Positions 50,528 through 57,798 of a stretch of DNA of 64,000 bases are shown piece after piece. The DNA is from Martinezella dioscoreae. GTDB lineage: Bacteria > Pseudomonadota > Alphaproteobacteria > Rhizobiales > Rhizobiaceae. The notes beneath the pieces were generated by a model. It was not told where the DNA came from. It saw only the letters and a list, made by a program, of their open reading frames with translations, and searched no databases. Location of the stretch: NCBI RefSeq assembly GCF_009176305.1, contig NZ_BLAJ01000004.1:558001-622000 (forward strand), in the 5' to 3' direction. Every line of letters starts with the position of its first letter. Position 1 is the first letter of the stretch. Made by a program: the position numbers and the translations under genes.

Positions 50528-52190
50528 GCTCGTCCCTCATCTCGATCTCATAGTCGTAAGGCGGGCGATCGACGACTGGCAGCGTTTCGAAATTATGCTT
50601 CGGCGGCGGCGATGGCGTCGTCCATTCCAGTCCGGTCGCATCCCATGGGTCGTTGGGTGCCGGCTTGCCATAGCGCATCGAATAGATCAGATAAATCAAT
50701 GGCATGAGGTAGGCGATCCCAAGAACGGCGGCGCCGCCGGTTGAAACGACGTTCAGCACCTGAAATTCCGGCGGATAGACATGATAGCGCCTCGGCATGC
50801 CAAGATAGCCGAGCAGAAATTGCGGAAAGAATGTCAGGTTGAATCCAATGAAAAAGAAGATCGCAGTGACCCGCCCCCAGGCCAGGGAATACATGCGCCC
50901 GACGATCTTCGGCCACCAATAATGCAGCGCGCCGAAGAAGGCCGATATCGTTCCTCCGACCATGATGTAGTGGAAATGCGCGATCACGAAATAGGTGTCG
51001 TGCACGTGGACGTCGATTGCAAGCATCGCCAGCATCAGCCCGGTCAATCCGCCGAAGACGAAAAGGCCGATGAAGGTCATGGCGAAGAGAAACGGCGGAT
51101 CGAGCGAGATGTGACCTTTGAACAGCGTTGCCGTCCAGTTATAAACTTTCACGCCGGAGGGGATCGCCACCGCGATGCTGAGAAAGGAAAATGCGGCACT
51201 TGCATAAAGCGATTGCCCTGAAACGAACATGTGGTGGCCCCAAACGAAGAAACCGAGGGCCGCGATCGCGATCGAAGAGCCGGCCACGAACTGATAGCCA
51301 AAGATGGGTTTATGGGCACCAGCCGCGACAAGTTCGCTGACGACCCCAAGCGCGGGCAAGACCATGATGTAGACGGCCGGATGGCTGTAAAACCAGAAGA
51401 GATGCTGGAATAGCAGCGGATCGCCGCCAATCGCGGGGTTGAATATACCGAGACCGAACAGCCGTTCCAGCGAGATGAGCACGAGCGTGATCGCCAGCAC
51501 CGGTGTCGCCAGTACCAGGATCAGCGATGTCGCATAGAGCGACCAGACGAAAAGCGGCAGTCTGCCCCAGGTCATGCCGGGACAACGCAGGGTATGAACC
51601 GTGACGATGAAGTTCAACCCCGTGAGGATCGAGGAAAAGCCGACGATGAACACCGCGGTTGCGGCCAGGATCACGTTGCCATTGGCATACATTGTCGAAA
51701 GCGGCGTATAGAACGTCCATCCCGTATCGACGCCACCCGCGATCAGGATGAATACCGTAAACAGCCCGGCGAGCATGTAGATATACCAGCTCAGCAGGTT
51801 CAGCTTGGGAAAGGCGAGATCCTTGGCGCCGATCATCAACGGGATCAGGAAATTGCCGAAGGTGTTGGGGATGGATGGAATGAGAAAGAACCAGACCATG
51901 ACGACGCCATGGATCGTGAAGGCGCGATTATAGCCTTCATTGGTTAGAAGGTCTCCTGCCGGCGTCAGCAGATCGAGCCGGATCAGCGCGGCCGCGGCCG
52001 CACCGATGAAGAAGAAAAACGTGATGGAGAGTGTATAGAGAACACCGATGCGCTTGTGGTCCGTCGTCAGCAGCCAAGACTTGAGACTATGTCCGGCGCG
52101 CAGGTAGCTGACACGCTGCGCCGCGGTTTCCGTTGAGCCGCCTCCGCCGACATTGGCCTCTTCAAGCTTGGGATCAGCGACATCGGTCAT
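50520..52190 (-). CDS. coxA: Cytochrome c oxidase subunit I, type A2
   Basis: A 556-residue heme-copper oxidase core with twelve segments. His ligands are seen in TIHGVVMVWFFL, FWFYSHPAVYIMVLPALG, VWGHHMFVSGQ and HDTYFVIAHFHYIMVGG. The YSHPxVY motif replaces the GHPEVY of A1 oxidases, so this is an A2-type enzyme. That class is found in caa3 oxidases of Thermus/Rhodothermus type and with alternative complex III. It reduces oxygen to water at heme a3-CuB and pumps protons. Overlaps subunit II by ATGA. Confidence 0.93.
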   Translation of the reverse strand: MTDVADPKLEEANVGGGGSTETAAQRVSYLRAGHSLKSWLLTTDHKRIGVLYTLSITFFFFIGAAAAALIRLDLLTPAGDLLTNEGYNRAFTIHGVVMVWFFLIPSIPNTFGNFLIPLMIGAKDLAFPKLNLLSWYIYMLAGLFTVFILIAGGVDTGWTFYTPLSTMYANGNVILAATAVFIVGFSSILTGLNFIVTVHTLRCPGMTWGRLPLFVWSLYATSLILVLATPVLAITLVLISLERLFGLGIFNPAIGGDPLLFQHLFWFYSHPAVYIMVLPALGVVSELVAAGAHKPIFGYQFVAGSSIAIAALGFFVWGHHMFVSGQSLYASAAFSFLSIAVAIPSGVKVYNWTATLFKGHISLDPPFLFAMTFIGLFVFGGLTGLMLAMLAIDVHVHDTYFVIAHFHYIMVGGTISAFFGALHYWWPKIVGRMYSLAWGRVTAIFFFIGFNLTFFPQFLLGYLGMPRRYHVYPPEFQVLNVVSTGGAAVLGIAYLMPLIYLIYSMRYGKPAPNDPWDATGLEWTTPSPPPKHNFETLPVVDRPPYDYEIEMRDEHV

Positions 52191-53128
52191 TGTGTGCCCC
52201 CCGCCTGCCCTAGTGATTTGACATAGGCGACGAGCTTCATGACATCCTCCTCGCTCAGAAGGTTCTGAAAGGTCGGCATTATCGGCTGATAGCCGGCAAC
52301 GACCTGCGATTGCGGCAGCAGGATGCTGTCGCGAATATATTGATCGTCCGCAGTGACGATCTCTCCAGATTGAAGCGGCACTGGATTGCCATAGATGCCA
52401 ACCAGTGAAGGCGCTCGCACCGACGCCCCCGGATCGTGACAGCCGCTACAGCCACGGCTGCGAAAGAGTGTCGCCCCTTCCGCGGCGAGGCTCACGTCAT
52501 TCGAGGACAGGGACAGCCATTTGGCATAGTCGGTGGGGTTCATGACGATAAAACTGCCGGTCATCTCTGAATGATTGCTGCCGCAATATTGCGAGCAGGC
52601 AATGCGATAGGTGCCTGGCTTGTCGGCCACGAACCAACTCGACGTATATCGCCCAGGCACGACATCCTGCTTGATGCGCAGGGCCGGGATGAAGAGGCTA
52701 TGAATGACATCCTGCGACGCCATTGTGAGCTTGACCGGCTGACCGGACGGTACATGCAGTTCGTTGATTTCGGCCTGTCCTTCGGGATGCTGGAATTTCC
52801 ACATCCATTGCTTGGCAACGACGTCGATCTGCATGGCGTCGGCAGGCGGATGATAAAGCCTGGCGAAGAGATCCGTCGACCAGACATAAAAGCCGAGCAA
52901 GGCAAGAAACGGGACGATGGTCCAGGAAAGCTCCAGGGGAATGTTGCGGTTCGGCGCATGCCTGCGATCGGCCTCCTTGCCCCGCCGATATTTGACGACG
53001 AAGATGAGGAGCAGGACGAACACCGGCGCCGACAGCGCCACGATCAGCACGGTGAAGGCAATGACGAGCAAATCGATCTGATGACTGTAAGCGGACGCGC
53101 CGGAGGGCCAGAGCGGAATGAAATTCAC
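52187..53128 (-). CDS. coxB: Cytochrome c oxidase subunit II with fused cytochrome c (caa3)
   Basis: A 313-residue subunit: two N-terminal helices, the CuA site (HSLFIPALRIKQDVVPGRY; CSQYCGSNHSEM) and a fused cytochrome c domain with CSGCHDPGASV near residue 245 and Met ligand in QPIMPTFQN. The fused heme c makes this a caa3-type oxidase, which can take electrons directly from ActE or other complex subunits. The GTG at 53128 is chosen because AAGGAGG precedes it and it overlaps the SCO stop. Confidence 0.92.
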   Translation of the reverse strand: MNFIPLWPSGASAYSHQIDLLVIAFTVLIVALSAPVFVLLLIFVVKYRRGKEADRRHAPNRNIPLELSWTIVPFLALLGFYVWSTDLFARLYHPPADAMQIDVVAKQWMWKFQHPEGQAEINELHVPSGQPVKLTMASQDVIHSLFIPALRIKQDVVPGRYTSSWFVADKPGTYRIACSQYCGSNHSEMTGSFIVMNPTDYAKWLSLSSNDVSLAAEGATLFRSRGCSGCHDPGASVRAPSLVGIYGNPVPLQSGEIVTADDQYIRDSILLPQSQVVAGYQPIMPTFQNLLSEEDVMKLVAYVKSLGQAGGTQ

Positions 53129-53931
53129 GGCAGCCTCCTTCCGGCATCTTTCGAACGGCACTCGCGAAGGAGCAAGATGACAAGCACACCGATGCCGAGG
53201 ATCGCGACGAGGCCGCATGCGACACGAAGCGCAATCAGAATAAGGGACGAATATCGCCCGGTAAGCGGATCATAATGATAGCACAGCAACAAAAGCTGGT
53301 CCTGCCAGCTACCGATGCGCCCCTCACCGGCCTCGGTGAGCGCAAGTTTCAGGTCTCCGCTGGTCGGCGCAAGTCCGTAGAGCCACCGGCTTAACCGCCC
53401 GTCCGGTGTTAAGACAGCGACAGCGGCATCGTGGGCATATTGGCCAATGTCGGGATCCCAGGCATAACGATAGCCGAGGGCATCGGTGACGCTATGAATG
53501 GCGGCCACCTCGCCCGTCAGCGCATGCACGCCGCCGTTTGTGAGTGAGGGAAAGCGGCGCTTCAGCTGTTTGAGCGAAGCCGAAGCCTCTTTGGGACCCT
53601 CGCCTGCATCTATGCCAAAGGCGACAATTGTAAAATCGGTAGCCGGCCGAAATGACTGTCCCTCTATCGCCTCCATCAGCCCCGACAAGGTGACACCACA
53701 GATATTGGGACAATTATGCAGGACGGGCGCCAGCACGATCGGCTTGCCGCCCCCAAGCTGGCGAAGGGTCACGACGCGATCGGCCTCATCATGGAAAGGC
53801 AGATCGAGGGGGATGAAGGCATCCGGCTTCTGATCGATTCCGGTCACCGAGAATGGATCGAAGGCAGCTGCGCGTGCCTCGCCGGCGCAGACAAGCAAGG
53901 CAAGAGCCAGCGTGAATGCGGCCGTCCTCAT
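53125..53931 (-). CDS. SCO1/SenC-type copper chaperone with C-terminal anchor
   Basis: A 268-residue protein with a signal peptide (MRTAAFTLALALLVCAGEARAA), the copper site LHNCPNICGVTLSGLM (CxxxC), and the distant His in IGQYAHDAAVAVL. A C-terminal helix (IALRVACGLVAILGIGVLVILLL) anchors it. SCO proteins metallate CuA of subunit II. The ATGA overlaps on both sides place it in the operon. Confidence 0.9.
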   Translation of the reverse strand: MRTAAFTLALALLVCAGEARAAAFDPFSVTGIDQKPDAFIPLDLPFHDEADRVVTLRQLGGGKPIVLAPVLHNCPNICGVTLSGLMEAIEGQSFRPATDFTIVAFGIDAGEGPKEASASLKQLKRRFPSLTNGGVHALTGEVAAIHSVTDALGYRYAWDPDIGQYAHDAAVAVLTPDGRLSRWLYGLAPTSGDLKLALTEAGEGRIGSWQDQLLLLCYHYDPLTGRYSSLILIALRVACGLVAILGIGVLVILLLRECRSKDAGRRLP

Positions 53932-54332
53932 CGCGCTTCCTCCCGTTCATCGTGATCCGGCCAGCCGCGCGCCGCCAGGATGACCATGGCCCTGTCGATC
54001 GGAATATGCGCCGCCCCGACTTGGCGATCGATCCAGCCGTAACCCTGAAGACGCTGTTCCGCCTGCCGCTGAAGCAGCTCGCGATTGGCGGATGGTGACA
54101 CTTCGAGGCGTGGGCCTAGCTCCGCCTGCTTAGACCCGAACTTCGTCCGCGGCGGCGCGGCGTTCGGCGCAATCCACCACAAAATGCCAAAGACAAGGAG
54201 AACCGAAAGACCCATGCCGAGGAAGAGGCCAAGCGTCACCCAGAGCACCAGCCGAGGAGAGACATCCTTCGGTTCGAATAGTGGCGACGCTTTCTGCCGC
54301 CGCGGCTTCCTGGAAAGCGAGGCAGCCATCAT
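53928..54332 (-). CDS. Small anchored protein of ACIII-caa3 operons
   Basis: A 134-residue protein: basic N-terminus, a membrane helix at about residues 28-55 (LVLWVTLGLFLGMGLSVLLV), and a periplasmic tail with GYGWIDRQVGAAHIPIDRAM. That HIPIDRAM element recurs in proteins of similar operons. The start overlaps actF (ATGA at 54332), so the long frame to 54890 is not used. Likely an assembly factor or linker between the two complexes. Confidence 0.75.
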   Translation of the reverse strand: MMAASLSRKPRRQKASPLFEPKDVSPRLVLWVTLGLFLGMGLSVLLVFGILWWIAPNAAPPRTKFGSKQAELGPRLEVSPSANRELLQRQAEQRLQGYGWIDRQVGAAHIPIDRAMVILAARGWPDHDEREEAR

Positions 54333-55381
54333 GAAACCTCCGCCGTCGCGGTCGCCGCCAGCCGGCGCGCGACCTTGCTCGCGCGGGAAAGAATGGCAAG
54401 CGTGATCTGCGCGAGACCGGCAAGCGACAAGCCATAGGCTGTGATGGCGTAGCCCAGATGCGCTGTCAGCCTCGGCAGGACGAGCCAGGCGTATTCCAGC
54501 AACCGCCCGGCGAGGATGATCGATACCAGACCCACCAACCACCGTCTGGATCGGCGGATCGGTGGAAAGAATAGAAGGAACAGTGCCGTCAGATGCAGGA
54601 AGGTAATCGAGACCTCGACCAACGACCAAATGCCCGTACCACGGCGCTGAAACCAGAGGGCGCCTTGAGCAAGATTGCCCGACCAGATGATGAAATATTG
54701 CATGAACGCCAAATAGGCCCAACAGAGGATGGCGGTGATCAACAGCGAACCGACAACGCTCGGCTTGGCGACACCACCCTCCCCCAGGCTCATGAGCACC
54801 AGCAAGGCAAGCGCGGTCAGCATCTGGCCGGCGAGTACATAGAGCGCGAAACCGGAGGAATGAAAGTGGGGATCGAGCGACATCAGCCAATCGGTCGCAA
54901 GGATTTCCTGCAGGAGGATGAAACCGATGAGTCCGCTGATCGCAATCGATCGAGATTGGCTGCGCAACAGTGCCTGCGCAAGCAGATAAGCGGCGGCGAG
55001 AATGAAGAGGGTTCTGAGGTCAAAGAATAACGGCGTCAGGTAGATCGCCTTGAACGGTTCCACTGGAGGCTGCCGAACCCATTCATAGACGGATGACAGG
55101 CCGAACAGGATCGGCAGCCAGGCGATCAGCACGAGCGGCAGCAGCGACAGCGACGATCTCGCCGCATGATCGAGATCGTGCCGCCAGATTCCGGGAATTA
55201 TGCGCATCATCATGACCAGACAAAGCGCACCCAGCGGGAGCGCGCTTACGAAGACCAGCGCCGAAAGCCAACCGAGCAAGGCAGACGCGGGCGCGACGAG
55301 CGCCAGGGAAAGAGCCGCGAGGCAGAAGATCACGCCGCTCAGCGCCAGCAAGCGGGTCGGCAGGGCTTCGACCCGGCTCAT
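54329..55381 (-). CDS. actF: Alternative complex III, ActF subunit
   Basis: A 350-residue quinol-oxidoreductase membrane subunit with about ten helices (LSLALVAPASALLGWLSALV; LSLLPLVLIAWLPILFGLSS; FDLRTLFILAAAYLLAQ; IIWSGNLAQGALWFQRRGTG). It is related to ActC/NrfD-type membrane proteins and helps form the membrane part of ACIII. Overlaps actE and the next gene by four bases each. Confidence 0.87.
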   Translation of the reverse strand: MSRVEALPTRLLALSGVIFCLAALSLALVAPASALLGWLSALVFVSALPLGALCLVMMMRIIPGIWRHDLDHAARSSLSLLPLVLIAWLPILFGLSSVYEWVRQPPVEPFKAIYLTPLFFDLRTLFILAAAYLLAQALLRSQSRSIAISGLIGFILLQEILATDWLMSLDPHFHSSGFALYVLAGQMLTALALLVLMSLGEGGVAKPSVVGSLLITAILCWAYLAFMQYFIIWSGNLAQGALWFQRRGTGIWSLVEVSITFLHLTALFLLFFPPIRRSRRWLVGLVSIILAGRLLEYAWLVLPRLTAHLGYAITAYGLSLAGLAQITLAILSRASKVARRLAATATAEVS

Positions 55382-55911
55382 GATCCCGTCCTCTTCAGCT
55401 GCGCCTGATCCTCCGGCGGCAGGCTCGCGACACTGGCGCCCTGACTTAGCTGTAGCGCCCGGATATAGGCTGCGATCGCCCAGCGATCCCCTGGAGAAAC
55501 GCGGTCCGCATAGGAATACATCACGCCGTGGCCCTTGGAGATCACCTCGACGAAATAACGGGATGGCGCCTGTCGCAGTCGGTCGATGTGAAAACTCGGC
55601 GGATGGGGAAAGCCTCGCGCCGGCACCGTGCCATTGCCGTAGCCGGCGTTGTCATGACAAGGCGTGCAATAGATGCCGAATTCCTGCTGCCCGCGCTGGA
55701 GAAGCTCGATATTCATCGCTGGACGATCGGCAAGCGCCCGCACATTCTGAAGATCGTCCCGCGCGACCGTTCCATCCGGCGGCGCCTGCAGGGCTTTGCC
55801 ATCGGCAAAGAGCCGGCTCTTTTCATAGGAATCATAGCGCGGCTGATGGTTCATGTCATCGCAGCCGGCAAGCAGAAGCATCGGCGCAAGAATGAGAAGA
55901 CCGCACCTCAT
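55378..55911 (-). CDS. actE: Alternative complex III, ActE mono-heme cytochrome c
   Basis: A 177-residue lipoprotein cytochrome. Lipobox MLLLAGCDD, one heme motif GIYCTPCHDNAGYGNG near residue 80, and a likely Met ligand in HGVMYSYADRV. It is the electron exit of ACIII towards the oxidase. A lipid-anchored mono-heme subunit beside a caa3 oxidase suggests direct transfer within a supercomplex. Confidence 0.88.
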   Translation of the reverse strand: MRCGLLILAPMLLLAGCDDMNHQPRYDSYEKSRLFADGKALQAPPDGTVARDDLQNVRALADRPAMNIELLQRGQQEFGIYCTPCHDNAGYGNGTVPARGFPHPPSFHIDRLRQAPSRYFVEVISKGHGVMYSYADRVSPGDRWAIAAYIRALQLSQGASVASLPPEDQAQLKRTGS

Positions 55912-56468
55912 TCCGGTTGCTCCGTATGCTCGACGGCGTCCACGCTGATTGGCTCGAGCATGCCGAGAAAGGCGCGTGTGCGCTTCGCATGGAAGCGCTG
56001 GTCGTTACTCAGAATGATGAGAAAGAACTTGTCGGACTGCCCGAGCTGAAACGCCTCGATGTCGAATAGCGGGTGATGCAGTCGCGGCAAGCGGTTCAGA
56101 AGCAGCATGCCGAAAATTGCTGAAAGTACGGCAAAAAGAACCGTGAGTTCGAAGGTGATGAGCATGAAGGACTGCCAGGCAAAGAGGGGCCGACCGCCGA
56201 TTTCGATCGGATAGGCGTAGTTGGTGTAGAGTTGCAGCCCGTAGCCGAGCACCGCGCCGAAGAGACCGCCGGCCAAAGTCAGCCACGGAATGATGTTCTC
56301 CTCGAAGCCGAGCGCCTCCGTCAGTTCTTCGACCGGATACGGAGAATATGCCTCCATGGCGGTAAAGCCCGCCTTGCGCGCGCGTTTCACCGCCTCGATC
56401 AGTCGCTCTGGCCTGTCGAATTCGGCCAGCAGCCCGAACAGATCTCCTCCAGGACGCGGCTCACGCAT
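55908..56468 (-). CDS. actD: Alternative complex III, ActD membrane subunit (DUF3341)
   Basis: A 186-residue membrane protein with two helices (IIPWLTLAGGLFGAVLGYGL; MLITFELTVLFAVLSAIFGM), preceded by a soluble GLLAEFDRPERLIEAVKRAR segment, matching ActD/DUF3341. It overlaps actC by 8 nt and actE by 4 nt. Confidence 0.87.
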   Translation of the reverse strand: MREPRPGGDLFGLLAEFDRPERLIEAVKRARKAGFTAMEAYSPYPVEELTEALGFEENIIPWLTLAGGLFGAVLGYGLQLYTNYAYPIEIGGRPLFAWQSFMLITFELTVLFAVLSAIFGMLLLNRLPRLHHPLFDIEAFQLGQSDKFFLIILSNDQRFHAKRTRAFLGMLEPISVDAVEHTEQPE

Positions 56469-57798
56469 GCCTCAAATCCCCCGTCTCGCGTAAGGCCTCC
56501 TCCACTTCAAACGTGGAGATCACAGGCAGGAAGCGCACGAAGAGAAGGAACGGTGTCAGGAAGACGCCGAGCATTCCGGCATAAAGGCCCCATTCCCAAA
56601 CGCTCGGATGATATTGGCCCCAGGAGGAAACCAGATAGTCGCGATATAGCGATGTCGTCAGCAACATGTAACGCTCGAACCACATGCCGATCGTGACGGA
56701 CAAGCCGATCAGGAAGAGCATGGGCGGCTGGCGTCTGACGCTTTCGAACCATAACAGCTGCAGCGGTAGGAAATTCAAAATGACGGCGCTCCAATAGCTG
56801 AAGGCATAGGCGCCGGCCAGCCGGTCCATCAGCGTTCCCACCTCCTGCAATTCACCGCCGTAAAGGCTGTCGAACACTTCCGCGACATAACCGTAGGCCG
56901 TCATCAGGCCGGTTGCGAGCAGGAAGCGTCCGAGCAGGTCGAGATGGCGGTCGGTGACCAGCATGCCAAGACCGAGGGCGTGGCGCAGCACGACCGCGAT
57001 CATGGCGACGACGGCGAAACCGGAAAAGGCCGCCCCAAGCACGAAATAGGGCGGGAAGACCGTAGAGGTCCAGCCCGGTATCGGACCGGCGGCGAAGAGA
57101 AGCGAAATTTCCGAATGAACCGAGACCACCAGCGGAACGGCAATCGCTGCCGTCAGCCTGTAGGCCTGGTTCCAGCGTGCCCAGTGCCGGGCGGATCCCC
57201 GCCAGCCGAGCGCCGCGAGCCCGTAAATCACCTGCTGCCAGCGTCGCCTGGCGCGGTCGCGTACCGCCGCTAGATCCGGGATAATGCCGATATACCAAAA
57301 CAGTATGGAAACAGTGAGATAGGTCAGGACGGCGAAGAAATCCCAGCTCAGCGGGCTCTTGAACTGCGGCGAAATCGTCATCGTATTGGGATAGGGCGCG
57401 ATCCAGTAGAAGAACCATGGCCGGCCAAGATGCAGGATGGGATATAGCCCGGCGCAAATGACGGCAAACAGCGTCATCGCTTCGGCGAAGCGGTTGAGCG
57501 AATTGCGCCAGTGGGCACCCAATAGAAGCAACATTGCCGAGATCAACGTCCCGGCGTGCCCGACGCCCAGGAACCAGATGTAGTTGGCGATCGCCAGACC
57601 CCAATTGACGGGAATATTGTTGCCCCAGACGCCGACGCCCGAAATGAGAAGCACCGTCGCCGAAACCACAAAGGATAAAAGCAGCAGCAGGGAAAATGCG
57701 AAGCATATCCACCATGCGACGGGTGCCGGATATTTCAACGGGATCCGCGTGATCCGCTCCGCGGCCGCGGCGTCCTGATCGCGAATTTTCCCGCTCAT
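56461..57798 (-). CDS. actC: Alternative complex III, ActC quinol-binding NrfD-like subunit
   Basis: A 445-residue NrfD-family membrane protein with about ten helices (WWICFAFSLLLLLSFVVSAT; INWGLAIANYIWFLGVGHAG-type segment; HLGRPWFFYWIAPYPNTMTI). NrfD proteins bind quinol. With ActB it is the quinol-oxidising core. ATGA couples it to actB. Confidence 0.9.
   Translation of the reverse strand: MSGKIRDQDAAAAERITRIPLKYPAPVAWWICFAFSLLLLLSFVVSATVLLISGVGVWGNNIPVNWGLAIANYIWFLGVGHAGTLISAMLLLLGAHWRNSLNRFAEAMTLFAVICAGLYPILHLGRPWFFYWIAPYPNTMTISPQFKSPLSWDFFAVLTYLTVSILFWYIGIIPDLAAVRDRARRRWQQVIYGLAALGWRGSARHWARWNQAYRLTAAIAVPLVVSVHSEISLLFAAGPIPGWTSTVFPPYFVLGAAFSGFAVVAMIAVVLRHALGLGMLVTDRHLDLLGRFLLATGLMTAYGYVAEVFDSLYGGELQEVGTLMDRLAGAYAFSYWSAVILNFLPLQLLWFESVRRQPPMLFLIGLSVTIGMWFERYMLLTTSLYRDYLVSSWGQYHPSVWEWGLYAGMLGVFLTPFLLFVRFLPVISTFEVEEALRETGDLRHA

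Noticed and set aside
54333..54890. N-terminal extension of the 134-residue protein gene
   Set aside because: It overlaps actF in another frame; the ATGA overlap at 54329-54332 gives the natural start.
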